A DNA stretch of 48,771 nt from DATKPC01 sp035524275 (GCA_035524275.1 DATKPC010000070.1:1-48771); one strand, 5' to 3'; shown: positions 33,805 through 43,243, counted from the stretch's first letter. The notes: generated by a model from the sequence alone, not told the origin. Made by a program: numbers and translations.

Positions 33805-35019
33805 ATGCAGTATCGGATCGTCGGGATACGCGAGGGCGCGGGCACGCAGGCATTGACGATCGACGCCGCGGATCCGGTGTCCGCGCGCGCGGCTGCCGTC
33901 GCCGCGGGCCTCGCGGTGGTCGAGGTCGAGCCGCTGCGGCAGCGCGCCCGCCTTCGCGTTCCGCTGTTTGCCGGCGGTCGTGACGGCGGCGCCACGTCGT
34001 TCAAGGTCGACCTCTTCTGCGAGGAGATGCTGGCGCTGCTCGCCGCCGGGATCCCGGTCGGCGAGGCGCTGGAGACGCTCGCCGGCAAGGAGGGCGGCGG
34101 CGCGGCGCGCGACATCCTCGACGCCGTGCTGCGCCGCGTCCAGGAGGGCCAGCCGCTGTCGGCGGCGCTCGCGTCGCGGCCGGACGTCTTCCCGCGGCTT
34201 CTCACGGAATCGCTGCGCGCCGCCGAGCGCACGAGCGACTACGGCCCGGCGCTGGCGCGTTTCGTCCGCTACCGCCGCCTCACGCGCGAAGTCCGCGCCC
34301 GCCTCGTCGCCGCGTCGACCTACCCGATGATCCTGCTCGGCGTGAGCACCCTGGTCCTGCTGTTCCTCATCGGCTACGTCGTGCCGCGATTCTCCGGGGT
34401 CTACAAGGACATGGGCGACCGGTTGCCGGCCGCGTCGCGACTGCTGCTTGCGCTCGGCGAATCGATCGGCGCCCACCGCTGGGTCGCCGCGGGCATTGTC
34501 GCGGCGGTCGTCGTCGGCGTCGTCGCGGCGGTCCGCAGCGCGGCGGCACGGGCGGCGATCGTGCGCGGCGTCACGCGGCTGCCGCGGCTGCGCGAGCTCG
34601 TCGCGGCGGCCGACCATGCGCGGCTCTATCGGTCGCTCGCGCTGCTCATCCACGGCGGCATCCCGATCGTCGCCGCGCTCGATCTCGTCCGCGGGCTTCT
34701 GCCGCCGCACTTGGGCGGCCGGCTCGACGCCTGCCGCCGCGCGCTCGCCGAGGGGCGCCCGTTCGCGACGAGCATGGCCGAGCAGGGACTGTCGACGGTC
34801 GTCGCGGACCGCTTCTTCCGCGTCGGCGAACGCACCGGCGCGCTCGCCGAGATGATGGACCGCGCGGCCGATTTCCACGAGGAGGAGGTCACGCGCGGCG
34901 CCGAATGGGTCGGCCGCGTGATCGGCCCGGCGATGATGCTCGTGATGGGGGTCCTGATCGGCCTCGTCGTCGTGCTGATGTACATGCCGATCTTCGAACT
35001 CGCCGACGCGGTGCAGTGA
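33805..35019 (+). CDS. gspF: type II secretion inner-membrane platform protein GspF
   Basis: A 404-residue GspF/PilC-family protein with two repeated cytoplasmic T2SF domains (about 70-195 and 275-395). Membrane segments lie at about 170-195, 225-250 and 375-398. Motifs FCEEMLALLAAGIPVGEAL and LYRSLALLIHGGIPI mark the two repeats. It forms the platform that couples the GspE motor to pseudopilin assembly. First gene of a nine-gene plus-strand operon; the ATG at 33805 has no strong Shine-Dalgarno nearby. Confidence 0.93.
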   Translation: MQYRIVGIREGAGTQALTIDAADPVSARAAAVAAGLAVVEVEPLRQRARLRVPLFAGGRDGGATSFKVDLFCEEMLALLAAGIPVGEALETLAGKEGGGAARDILDAVLRRVQEGQPLSAALASRPDVFPRLLTESLRAAERTSDYGPALARFVRYRRLTREVRARLVAASTYPMILLGVSTLVLLFLIGYVVPRFSGVYKDMGDRLPAASRLLLALGESIGAHRWVAAGIVAAVVVGVVAAVRSAAARAAIVRGVTRLPRLRELVAAADHARLYRSLALLIHGGIPIVAALDLVRGLLPPHLGGRLDACRRALAEGRPFATSMAEQGLSTVVADRFFRVGERTGALAEMMDRAADFHEEEVTRGAEWVGRVIGPAMMLVMGVLIGLVVVLMYMPIFELADAVQ

Positions 35020-35020
35020 C

Positions 35021-36748
35021 GTGAAGCGCGACGACGCGAGCCCGATCAGCGCGACGACCGCCGCCGGCGTGCCGTCGGCGGCGGAATTCGCGGCGCTTGC
35101 GGCCAGCGCACGCGACGCCGGCGTCCCGTTCGGGGCCGCCGCGGCGGCACAGATGCGGACCGATCCGTACGCGGCGATCGCGGCCTGCGCCGCGGCGCTC
35201 AACCTGCCGTATTTCGACAGCGCGCCGCTGCAGTCGCTGGAGCCGGCGTTCGACGCGGCCTCTTTCCCGGAGGCCGACCGGCGTTCGCTCGCGTTCGGGC
35301 GCGACGCCAGCGGGCGGCTGTGGTGCGTCACCGACGATCCCTTCGACCAGGCCCGGATCGACTGGGCCGAGAGCCGCATCCGCGGCGCGTTCTCGATCGC
35401 GCTCGCGCCCCACGAGGAGATCCGCGCCTTCCTCAAGCGCCACGAAGCGACGCTGCGCGCGATCGAGAGCGTGCTGCCCGACGTCGCCGGGCGCGACGCG
35501 GCGATCGCGCGCCCGGCCGGCGCCGAGGAACTGTCGATCGGCCGCATCGCGGAGGACGCGAGCCCCGTCGTGCGGATCGTCAATTCGATGCTCTACGACG
35601 CGCTCAAGGCGGCGGCATCGGACATCCACCTCGAGACCGAGCCGAACGGCATGTCGATCAAGTACCGGATCGACGGCGTCCTCGATGGCGCCGGGCACGT
35701 CGACGATCCGTCGACCGCCGAGCAGGTGATCTCGCGGATCAAGGTGCTCGCCGAGCTCGACATCGCCGAGAAGCGCGTGCCGCAGGACGGCCGCTTCCAG
35801 GTCCGCATCGACGGCCGCGACATCGACCTGCGCGTCTCGATCATGCCGGCGGTCCATGGCGAGGACGCGGTCGTCCGGATCCTGGACAAGCAGCGCCTCG
35901 CCGACGAGGCGCGCGGCCTGCGCTTCGAGGCGCTGGGCTTCGACGCCGAGACGATCGCTCGCCTGCGCGCGCTGGCGCGGCTGCCCTATGGCCTGCTGCT
36001 CGTCACCGGGCCGACGGGCAGCGGCAAGACGACGACGCTCTACGCCGCGCTGAGCGAGGTCAACACCGGCACCGACAAGATCGTGACGATCGAGGACCCG
36101 GTCGAATACCAGCTGCCGGGCGTCGTGCAGGTTCCGGTCAACGAAAAGCGCGGCCTGACGTTCTCGCGCGGCCTGCGGTCGATCCTGCGGCACGATCCCG
36201 ACAAGATCATGGTCGGCGAGGTCCGCGACGGCGAGACGGCCCAGATCGCGGTGCAGGCGGCGCTCACCGGGCACCTCGTCTTCACGACGGTCCACGCCAA
36301 CAACGTCTTCGACGTGATCGGCCGCCTGCTGCATATCGGCGTCGATCCGTTCAACCTGGTTTCGGCGCTCAACGGCGTCGTCGCGCAGCGGCTCGTGCGC
36401 GTGATCTGCTCCCACTGCGCGGTGCCGGACGAACCCGACCTCGCCCACTGCGCGCCGGCGGAGCGCTCGCTGCTGCAGCCGGGGCGCCTGATGCGCGGGC
36501 GCGGCTGCGGCCATTGCCGCGGCACCGGCTACCGTGGTCGCCGCGCGGTCGCCGAGGTGCTGGTGTTCGACGACGACCTGCGCGAGACGATCGCGGCGCG
36601 CGCGTCGATGTCCGCGGTGAAGCGCGCGGCGCGGGCGCGCGGGATGCGCTCGATACGCCGGGCCGGCCTGCAGCTGGTCATCGACGGCGTGACGACGCTC
36701 GCCGAGCTCGACCGGGTGACGTTTGCCGAGAGCGATGCGACGCCCTGA
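35021..36748 (+). CDS. gspE: type II secretion ATPase GspE
   Basis: A 575-residue secretion ATPase. Walker A is GPTGSGKTTTLYAAL (about 330), the Asp box is EDPVEYQLPGVVQV, Walker B is RHDPDKIMVGEVRDGETA and the His box is FTTVHANN. A tetracysteine zinc site (CSHC...CGHC, about 465-515) is intact. An N-terminal domain of about 120 residues replaces the GspE N1 region. Start GTG 35021 is 1 nt after the gspF stop. Confidence 0.94.
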   Translation: MKRDDASPISATTAAGVPSAAEFAALAASARDAGVPFGAAAAAQMRTDPYAAIAACAAALNLPYFDSAPLQSLEPAFDAASFPEADRRSLAFGRDASGRLWCVTDDPFDQARIDWAESRIRGAFSIALAPHEEIRAFLKRHEATLRAIESVLPDVAGRDAAIARPAGAEELSIGRIAEDASPVVRIVNSMLYDALKAAASDIHLETEPNGMSIKYRIDGVLDGAGHVDDPSTAEQVISRIKVLAELDIAEKRVPQDGRFQVRIDGRDIDLRVSIMPAVHGEDAVVRILDKQRLADEARGLRFEALGFDAETIARLRALARLPYGLLLVTGPTGSGKTTTLYAALSEVNTGTDKIVTIEDPVEYQLPGVVQVPVNEKRGLTFSRGLRSILRHDPDKIMVGEVRDGETAQIAVQAALTGHLVFTTVHANNVFDVIGRLLHIGVDPFNLVSALNGVVAQRLVRVICSHCAVPDEPDLAHCAPAERSLLQPGRLMRGRGCGHCRGTGYRGRRAVAEVLVFDDDLRETIAARASMSAVKRAARARGMRSIRRAGLQLVIDGVTTLAELDRVTFAESDATP

Positions 36749-37487
36749 CGGCTGGCCGGGTCGCGCCGCGGCCGCATGGCTGCTGCAGGTCGACGACCGG
36801 CGGCTGGAGCTGCGCGCGGCCGACGGGCGCGTCGTCGAGCGCGACGACGTCGACGGCAGCGCCGCGATCGGCCCGGCCGCGGGCCGCATGCTCGCCGCGC
36901 ATCCGGACGGCGAGGTGCAGGTGCGCGTCGATGCGGGCGTCGCGCGCCTGTTCCTCGTGCCGTGGGCCGATGCGCTGACGAGCGGCGCGCGCTGGCACAC
37001 CTACGCCTGCAGCCGTTTCGAGCAGGCCTATGGCGAATCCGCCGACGAATGGACCGTTCGCGTCGTCGACGAGTTGCCGCCGCGCGCGCGGCTCGCGGTG
37101 GCATTGCCCACCGCGTGGCTGAAGGCCGTGACGCTCGGCGGAGCGCGGCGCGTCGTCTCGGTCCGGGTCGGGCTGCTCGATCGCGTCGCGCGCCTGCTGG
37201 CGAGCGAGCCGCGCTTCTCCGGCTGCGCGATCGAGGTCGGCGCTTCGGTCGCGACGCTGCTCGTCTTCGTCCAGGGTGAACTGCGCCGGGTCCGGGCGCG
37301 CCGCTTCGACGCGGCGGAGGAGCTGGCCGCGACCGTGCGGTCGGAATGGGCGAGCTTCGGCATCGCGGCCTCGGCCGTCGGTGCCGCGGTCGCGCTGCCG
37401 GCGGCGGCGCGCGCGGCGCTCGGCGACACGCTGGCCGCGGCATTGGGCGCGACCCGCGTCGTCGAACTGGAGCCCTTGTCGCCATGA
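36735..37487 (+). CDS. PilM/GspL-like cytoplasmic component, weakly recognised
   Basis: A 250-residue soluble protein with no signal peptide or membrane span. Alternating strand-helix structure begins AAAAWLLQVDDRRLELRAADG and continues with VALPTAWLKAV and VGASVATLLVFVQGELRRVRA. Position between the ATPase and PilN/PilO-like genes is that of PilM or the cytoplasmic half of GspL, actin-like proteins that dock the ATPase to the inner-membrane complex. ATG 36735 overlaps the gspE end by 14 nt. The call is from context. Confidence 0.55.
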   Translation: MRRPDGWPGRAAAAWLLQVDDRRLELRAADGRVVERDDVDGSAAIGPAAGRMLAAHPDGEVQVRVDAGVARLFLVPWADALTSGARWHTYACSRFEQAYGESADEWTVRVVDELPPRARLAVALPTAWLKAVTLGGARRVVSVRVGLLDRVARLLASEPRFSGCAIEVGASVATLLVFVQGELRRVRARRFDAAEELAATVRSEWASFGIAASAVGAAVALPAAARAALGDTLAAALGATRVVELEPLSP

Positions 37488-38035
37488 TCCTCGGCCCCCG
37501 TTTCGACGTCGACTTCGTCCGGCCGGCGCCCGTGCCGCCGCTGGCCATCGCGGTCCTCGTCGTTGCGCTCGTCGCCGCCGCCGCCGCGGCCGCATGGTGC
37601 GAGCAGGCGTGGCGCAGCGGGCGCGACCTCGCGTCCCGTCGCGCGACGCTGGAGGCCGCACTGGAGCGCGGGCGCGAGCAGGCCGAGCGGCGCCGCACGA
37701 CGGCGCGCGGCGCCGATCCGCAGGCGCAGGAGCAGGCCGTCGCGGTTCTCGACGAACTGCATCGCCCGTGGCGCGCGCTGTTCGAGCAGCTGGAGGCCGA
37801 TCGCGTCGGCCCGGTGCACCTCGACCAGCTCGCGATCGACTCGCGCTTCGAGTCGCTGCAGATGCAGGCCGAAGCCCGCAGCCTCGGCGACGTGCTGCGC
37901 TACGTCCAGGCGCTTCCGGGCGCGGGGCCGATCGCCGCGGTCCAGTTGTCGAGCCACGAGCTGCGCGACGCGCCCGGCGGGCGCGTCGTGTCCGCCCGCG
38001 TCGTCGCGCGCCTCGACGGCCGCGCCTCGCGCTGA
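37484..38035 (+). CDS. PilN/GspL-C-like inner-membrane assembly protein
   Basis: A 183-residue bitopic protein with a short cytoplasmic N-terminus (MILGPRFDVDFVRP), one span (about 22-42) and a coiled-coil segment (about 45-85, Arg/Glu/Ala). A ferredoxin-like periplasmic domain follows. This is the PilN architecture, including the N-terminal motif that binds PilM. The ATG overlaps the preceding TGA (ATGA). Confidence 0.65.
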   Translation: MILGPRFDVDFVRPAPVPPLAIAVLVVALVAAAAAAAWCEQAWRSGRDLASRRATLEAALERGREQAERRRTTARGADPQAQEQAVAVLDELHRPWRALFEQLEADRVGPVHLDQLAIDSRFESLQMQAEARSLGDVLRYVQALPGAGPIAAVQLSSHELRDAPGGRVVSARVVARLDGRASR

Positions 38036-38055
38036 AGCGCCCGGGACTCGCGACG

Positions 38056-38613
38056 ATGCGCCCCGCCGTGATCCTCGCCATCGTTCGCGACGTCGCGCAG
38101 CGGCTCGGTGCGCCCGGGGTCGCCGCGAGCGTGCTGCTCGTCGTCGCGCTGGTTCTCGGCGCCGTGGTCGGGCCGCGGCTTGCCGCCGACAACCGCGCCG
38201 TCTCGGCGCGCATCGCCGAACTGCAGGCGCGCGGGCCTGCCGGCGGCGCGGCCGCGACCGGCACGCCGTTCGATCCGCTGGACCCGGCGGCAGCCCTGGT
38301 CGAGCAGTTGCCCGCCGCCGACCGCTTCCCGGCATTCGTCGACGCGTTGCAGGCGGAGGCGTCGCGCCGCGGCGTGGCCGTCGACCGCACCGAATACCGG
38401 ATGCAGCCGCTCGTCGGCCAGCGCGTGCTGCGCGCCCAGCTGGTGCTGCCGGCCCATGGCGGCTATGTCCAGGTGCGCGGCTGGCTCGAGGCCGTGCTGC
38501 ACGATTTCCCGTCGGCTTCCGTGCAGGAACTCGCGTTGCACCGGGTCGCCGACGGAGCCGGCGACGTCGATGCCCGCGTCGTGCTCGCGTTCTACACGCG
38601 GAGCGCCAATTGA
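38056..38613 (+). CDS. PilO/GspM-like inner-membrane assembly protein
   Basis: A 185-residue bitopic protein with one membrane span (about 21-43), a short coiled coil and a ferredoxin-like domain ending VDARVVLAFYTRS. Size and order follow PilN-PilO. ATG 38056 is 20 nt after the previous stop; its own stop overlaps the next start (TTGA). Confidence 0.65.
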   Translation: MRPAVILAIVRDVAQRLGAPGVAASVLLVVALVLGAVVGPRLAADNRAVSARIAELQARGPAGGAAATGTPFDPLDPAAALVEQLPAADRFPAFVDALQAEASRRGVAVDRTEYRMQPLVGQRVLRAQLVLPAHGGYVQVRGWLEAVLHDFPSASVQELALHRVADGAGDVDARVVLAFYTRSAN

Positions 38614-39167
38614 CGCCGGCGACGCGGCACGTGCTGCTGGCCGCGGCACTCGTCGCGACCGTCGTCGCGACGCTGTGGGGCGGCCCGACGGACGATGCCG
38701 TCGTCGCGCCGGCCGTGCGAGGTCGCGGCGCGGGCGACGGCGGCTTGGCCACCGGGCTGTCGCCGTCGCCGTCGCCGTCGGCGCGGCCCCCCGCCGGCCG
38801 CGAACTGGATCTGGGGACCCGTCCGTCGCCCGCGCCGGCGCCGCGCGACCTCTTCGCGGCCTTCTCCTGGGAACCGCCGCCGCGGCCGCTCGCGGCCGCA
38901 CCGGTCGCCGTCGCGCCGGAACCGCCGCAGGCGCCGCCGCCGACGTTCACGTACATCGGGCGCCTGCAGGCCGGCGGCCGCAAGGCGTACCTCTTCCTCG
39001 ACGGCGGTCGCACGCTGATCGTCGGGGTCGGCGACCGGATCGGCGATTTCCGCCTCGACGCCGCGTCGGCGAGCGACCTCACGTTCACCCACCTGCCGAC
39101 CGGACTGCCGGTCACGGTCGCGGCGCCGTCGGCCGGCGACGTCGCGAACGGCGGAACGAATCCTTAG
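38610..39167 (+). CDS. PilP/GspC-like connector protein
   Basis: A 185-residue protein with an N-terminal membrane segment or signal (HVLLAAALVATVVATLWGG) and a Pro/Ser/Ala-rich linker (about 45-110). A small beta domain (about 112-165, TYIGRLQAGGRKAYLFLDGG) is typical of PilP/GspC homology regions, which contact the secretin N-domains. Start is TTG 38610, supported by GGAG 6 nt upstream and the 4-nt overlap with the preceding stop. No ATG fits. Confidence 0.65.
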   Translation: MTPATRHVLLAAALVATVVATLWGGPTDDAVVAPAVRGRGAGDGGLATGLSPSPSPSARPPAGRELDLGTRPSPAPAPRDLFAAFSWEPPPRPLAAAPVAVAPEPPQAPPPTFTYIGRLQAGGRKAYLFLDGGRTLIVGVGDRIGDFRLDAASASDLTFTHLPTGLPVTVAAPSAGDVANGGTNP

Positions 39168-39211
39168 CTTGAACAGGCCCGAGTCGGCCCAAACCAACGA
39201 GCAGGCATCCG

Positions 39212-41587
39212 ATGCGAGAACACGACGCCCCTGCAGCGCCGAAGAAACGATCCCCGATGGGCCACGGCCGGCATCCGCTCGCGAGCGGTCGCCGCGGCGT
39301 GGCGATGGCGTTGGCCTCGCTGCTGCTCGTCGTGGGCGGCTGCGCCGACGTCGCGCTGCGCGACAGCGACGACATGTGGCGCGCGGGGCACTACGAGGAC
39401 GCGGTGGCGCGCCTGCGCGACGCCTCGCAGAAGCACCCCGGGGACCACGAGCTGCGCGCCGCCTACCTGCGGCTGCGCGACCGCACGGCGACGCAGCTCG
39501 CCGTGGCTGGCGACGGCGAGCGGCAGGTCCGCCACTATGACGAGGCGGTCTCGCTCTACCAGCGGGCGCTGGCGCTGGCACCCGATTTCGACCGCGCGCG
39601 CGCTGGCATCGACGCCGTGGCGGCCGCGCGACGCCACGACGCGGCGGTCGCCGAGGCGCAGCGCCTCGCCGATGCCGGTGATGTGGCCGGCGCGGAGTCG
39701 CGCCTGCGCGCGGTGCTCGCGGAAGACGCTGGCCACGGACCGGCACGCCGGCTGCTGCTGCAGTTGCGGGCGCGCCAGGTCCAGGCCGGGACCGCCCCGG
39801 CGGCGCTCAGGAGCGCGCTCACGACGCCGGTCAGCCTCGACTTCCACGACACGCCGCTGCGCAGCGTCTTCGAGGCGCTGTCGCGCACCGCCGGGATCAA
39901 CTTCATCTTCGATCGCGACGTGCGGACCGACACGAAGGTCACGCTGGCGATCCGCAACAATTCGGTCGAGGACGCGATCCGCCTGCTGCTTGCCACGAGC
40001 GGGCTGGAGCGCAAGATCCTCAACGACAACTCGCTGCTGATCTATCCCAGCAATCAGGCGAAGGCGCGCGAGTACCAGGACCAGGTCGTCCGCACCTTCT
40101 ACCTCGTCAATGCCGACGCCAAGCAGGCGCAGAACATGCTTCGCACGCTGGCCCGGACGAAGGACATCTTCATCGACGAGAAGCTCAACATGGTCGCGGT
40201 GCGCGACACGCCGGACGCGGTCCGGCTCGCCGAGCAGCTGATCGCCGCGTTCGACGTCGCCGAGGCGGAGGTCATGCTCGAGGTCGAGGTGATGGAGATC
40301 AGCCACCAGAAGGTGCTCGACCTCGGCCTGAACTTCCCGACCCAGGTCAACGTCGAGACGACGACACCGTTCACGCCGACCGGGACCAGCGGGACGACGA
40401 CCACGACCTCCGAGATCAACCTGCGCAACCGCAACCTGACGACCACGATCGCGAATCCGGCGCTGCGCCTGAACCTGCTGTCGACCGACACCGACACGAA
40501 CCTCCTCGCGAATCCGCGCATCCGCGTCAAGAACCGCGAGAAGGCGAAGGTCCAGGTCGGCGAGAAGCTGCCCGTCTTCAGCAGCACCGCGGTCCAGGGC
40601 GCCGGCGTCGCCTCCTCGGTGTCGTACATCGACGTCGGCCTGAAGCTCGAGGTCGAGCCGCAGGTGACGCTCGACGACGAGGTGACGATGAAGGTCAACC
40701 TCGAGGTGAGCTCGAACCTCGGGACCGTCAACAGCACGTCGTCGGCCGGCACGACGACCGGCTTCGAGCTGGGCACGCGCTCGGCGCAGACGACGCTGCG
40801 CGTCCACGACGGCGAGACGCAGGTGCTCGGCGGCCTCATCAACGACAACCTGACCGACGTCTTCTCGAAGCTTCCCGGATTCGGCGACATTCCGGGGTTC
40901 GGGCGCCTGTTCGGCGACAGCAGCATCAATCGGGAGAAGAGCGAGATCGTGCTGCTGATCACGCCGCACATCATCCGCAACCTGGCGCCGCCCGACTTCG
41001 ATGCGCAGTACCTGCCGGCCGGCACCGAGAGCGCGATCGGTGCGATGCCGCTCGCGATCGGGCCGACGCCCCCGCGCTCGCTCGCGCTGTCGGCCGACGG
41101 CGCGGGCGCCGCGCCGGCGGCGCCGTTCTTCGCGCCGATGCGCCGCGGCGGGCGGGCCGGCGCGCTGGAGCCGGCGGTCCCGATCGCGCCGCCGGACAGC
41201 GCCGCGATCGCGGCGGCGGATGCCGCGACCGCCACGCCGCTGGTGACGCTGCAGGCGCCGGGCCAGGTCTCGCTCGGCCACGACCTCACGATTGCCGTCG
41301 AGGTGCAGAATCCGGTGGCCGCGATCGAAGGCGACGTGGTCCTCGGCTTCAACCCGTCGCAGTTCCAGGCCGCGGGCCAGGCCGGCGGCGCCGGCGGATC
41401 CACGTTGACGGTGCACGTGACCGGCGGCCCCGGCGGTGCGCTGACCGGGTCCGCGACGCTGCGCGCGCTGAATGCCGGCACCGGCGCCGGCGTGCTCGCG
41501 GTCACCGATGGACACCTGCGACTGGCCGACGGCAGCGACCGGCCCGTGGCCGCCGGCGCGAGTGCCTCGGTCGCGATCGTTCCCTGA
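39212..41587 (+). CDS. gspD: TPR-secretin-cohesin-like lipoprotein (GspD-type outer-membrane secretin)
   Basis: A 791-residue secretin with its own lipobox VVGGC (Cys44, or Cys29 if ATG 39257 is used), so it may reach the outer membrane without a pilotin. TPR-like helices (about 50-190) are followed by secretin N-domains (about 205-350: LDFHDTPLRSVFEALSRTAG). The secretin barrel (about 360-600) ends VLLITPHIIR. A C-terminal extension (about 675-791) is beta-rich with a cohesin-like pattern (LQAPGQVSLGHDLTIAVEV, then IEGDVVLGFNPSQF). Secretin-TPR-cohesin fusions occur in betaproteobacterial T2SS-like loci, but the role of the cohesin-like part is not known to me. Confidence 0.88.
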   Translation: MREHDAPAAPKKRSPMGHGRHPLASGRRGVAMALASLLLVVGGCADVALRDSDDMWRAGHYEDAVARLRDASQKHPGDHELRAAYLRLRDRTATQLAVAGDGERQVRHYDEAVSLYQRALALAPDFDRARAGIDAVAAARRHDAAVAEAQRLADAGDVAGAESRLRAVLAEDAGHGPARRLLLQLRARQVQAGTAPAALRSALTTPVSLDFHDTPLRSVFEALSRTAGINFIFDRDVRTDTKVTLAIRNNSVEDAIRLLLATSGLERKILNDNSLLIYPSNQAKAREYQDQVVRTFYLVNADAKQAQNMLRTLARTKDIFIDEKLNMVAVRDTPDAVRLAEQLIAAFDVAEAEVMLEVEVMEISHQKVLDLGLNFPTQVNVETTTPFTPTGTSGTTTTTSEINLRNRNLTTTIANPALRLNLLSTDTDTNLLANPRIRVKNREKAKVQVGEKLPVFSSTAVQGAGVASSVSYIDVGLKLEVEPQVTLDDEVTMKVNLEVSSNLGTVNSTSSAGTTTGFELGTRSAQTTLRVHDGETQVLGGLINDNLTDVFSKLPGFGDIPGFGRLFGDSSINREKSEIVLLITPHIIRNLAPPDFDAQYLPAGTESAIGAMPLAIGPTPPRSLALSADGAGAAPAAPFFAPMRRGGRAGALEPAVPIAPPDSAAIAAADAATATPLVTLQAPGQVSLGHDLTIAVEVQNPVAAIEGDVVLGFNPSQFQAAGQAGGAGGSTLTVHVTGGPGGALTGSATLRALNAGTGAGVLAVTDGHLRLADGSDRPVAAGASASVAIVP

Positions 41588-42075
41588 TGCGGCGTGCGCA
41601 GCGCCTGCGGGGCGGCGGCTTCACGCTGCTGGAACTGACGATCGCGCTGGCGATCCTGTCGATCCTCGTGCTGATGGCGACGCCCGTCGTGCAAATGCAG
41701 TCGCAGCGGCAGAAGGAGGCCGAACTGCGCCATGACCTGCGCGAGATGCGCGGTGCCATCGACGCGTACAAGCAGGCCGTCGACGACGGTCGCATCACGC
41801 GCAAGGCCGACGAAAGCGGCTATCCGCACACGCTCGAGGCGCTCGTCGACGGGCAACCGAACGCGAAGGATCCCAAGGGTGGCCGCCTCTATTTCCTGCG
41901 CCGCATCCCGCGCGACCCGATGAGCGACGATGCGACGCTGGCGCCGGCGCAGACCTGGGGCAAGCGCAGCTACGCGAGCCCGCCGGATGCGCCCGCGGAG
42001 GGCGACGACGTCTTCGATGTCTACTCGCGCTCGACCCGCATCGGCCTCGACGGCCGTCCCTACCGCGAGTGGTGA
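41587..42075 (+). CDS. gspG: GspG-like pseudopilin
   Basis: A 162-residue type IV pilin-like protein. The prepilin leader RRAQRLRGG is followed by cleavage before FTLLELTIALAIL, with the required Glu at mature position 5. The C-terminal domain resembles GspG (LYFLRRIPRDPM, then DVYSRSTRIGLDG). The ATG overlaps the secretin stop by one base (TGATG). No prepilin peptidase is encoded in this window. Confidence 0.9.
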   Translation: MRRAQRLRGGGFTLLELTIALAILSILVLMATPVVQMQSQRQKEAELRHDLREMRGAIDAYKQAVDDGRITRKADESGYPHTLEALVDGQPNAKDPKGGRLYFLRRIPRDPMSDDATLAPAQTWGKRSYASPPDAPAEGDDVFDVYSRSTRIGLDGRPYREW

Positions 42076-42087
42076 GGCGAAATCCGG

Positions 42088-42519
42088 ATGAGCCGCCACC
42101 CGTCGAAGCCCGGCCCCACGCGCGCCCTCGCGATGCGCGCCTTCACGCTGATCGAGCTGCTCGTGGTCCTGGCGGTCATGGCGCTGCTGCTGACGATCGC
42201 GACGCCGCGCTACGTCGACCACGTCGAGCGGGCCAAGGAGGCGACCTTGAAGACCTCCCTCAAGACGATGCGCGACGCGATCGACGAGTTCGCCGGCGAG
42301 CAGGGCCGGGCGCCGGAGAGCCTCGACGAACTGGCGACGCGGCATTACCTGAAGGCGGTCCCCGTCGATCCGGTCACCGATCGGAGCGACACGTGGATCA
42401 CGGTGTCGCCGGCGGAAATGCCGGGCGCCGCGAGCGATGCGGCCAATACCGGCGTGGCCGATGTCCGCAGCGGCGCGCCCGGCAACGGGCGCGACGGGAC
42501 CGCCTTCCGCGACTGGTGA
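42088..42519 (+). CDS. second GspG-like pseudopilin
   Basis: A 143-residue pseudopilin with N-terminal motif MRAFTLIELLVVLAVMALL (Glu5 present). Its leader ends in Ala-Met-Arg-Ala rather than the usual Gly before Phe. The C-terminal part (GRAPESLDELATRHYLKAVP, then NGRDGTAFRDW) is like a short GspG. It follows the first pseudopilin by 12 nt and is the last gene of the operon. Confidence 0.87.
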   Translation: MSRHPSKPGPTRALAMRAFTLIELLVVLAVMALLLTIATPRYVDHVERAKEATLKTSLKTMRDAIDEFAGEQGRAPESLDELATRHYLKAVPVDPVTDRSDTWITVSPAEMPGAASDAANTGVADVRSGAPGNGRDGTAFRDW

Positions 42520-42559
42520 GCCGCGAGGGCAGCGTGCGCGCCGGCCCGGCGCCGACGCC

Positions 42560-43243
42560 TCAGCGCCCGCGCCGCCGTGCGATCCGGTGATCGAACCCCA
42601 GCGCGATGCCGGCCGCGGTTCCGAAGGCCGCGCCGATCAGGTGGGCCTGCGTGACGACGGCCGCGCCGAGCCAGGCGACCGGGTGCAGCGACGCGCCGGC
42701 CGAGACGCTTTCGACGCCGACCTTGATCCACGCGCCGGCGAGCAGCGCCACCGGGTACCCGGCGGCCGCGGCCGTGCGGCGCGCTCCGGATCCGCGCGTC
42801 GATCCGAGCGCCTCGACGAGTGCCGCCGCGGCGCCGGCCGCGAACAGCGCGTGCAGCACGCCGGAGAGGCCGCGGTACCAGGCGATGCCGGGGAAGGCCG
42901 CGGCCAGCCCGAGCGAGATCGCGATCGACGCGACGAGCGCGACGAGCGCCTGCTCGGCGGCGCCCAACTCGGCGGCGAACAGGCGCGCGACGATGAGCCA
43001 GGCCATCACATTGACGAGCGCGTGGCCCCAGCCGACGTGCACGAGGTGCGCCGTGACCAGGCGCCACGGCGCGCCGGCAAGCAGCTCGCGCCGGTATTCC
43101 AGCAGCGCGCCGAGTGCCGGCCAGCGCCCGACGGCGGCCTGCAGCAGCAGGACGAGCAGCGCCGCCGCGATCGTCCAGCGCTCGGCGCGCGACAGCGCGG
43201 CGGGGATCGGCTCCAGCCGCGGCGTGGGATCGATGCGGTTCAC
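42560..43243 (-). CDS. rrtA: rhombosortase-like rhomboid protease
   Basis: A 227-residue polytopic membrane protein with six hydrophobic segments. The rhomboid catalytic Ser is in GLSGVLHALF and the partner His in AHLIGAAFG. The first His-rich motif HLVHVGWGHALVNV is the form seen in rhombosortases, which remove GlyGly-CTERM tails from type II-secreted proteins. Convergent with the T2SS operon, fitting that role. Start GTG 43243. No GlyGly-CTERM protein is in the window. An ordinary small rhomboid remains possible. Confidence 0.75.
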   Translation of the reverse strand: MNRIDPTPRLEPIPAALSRAERWTIAAALLVLLLQAAVGRWPALGALLEYRRELLAGAPWRLVTAHLVHVGWGHALVNVMAWLIVARLFAAELGAAEQALVALVASIAISLGLAAAFPGIAWYRGLSGVLHALFAAGAAAALVEALGSTRGSGARRTAAAAGYPVALLAGAWIKVGVESVSAGASLHPVAWLGAAVVTQAHLIGAAFGTAAGIALGFDHRIARRRGR

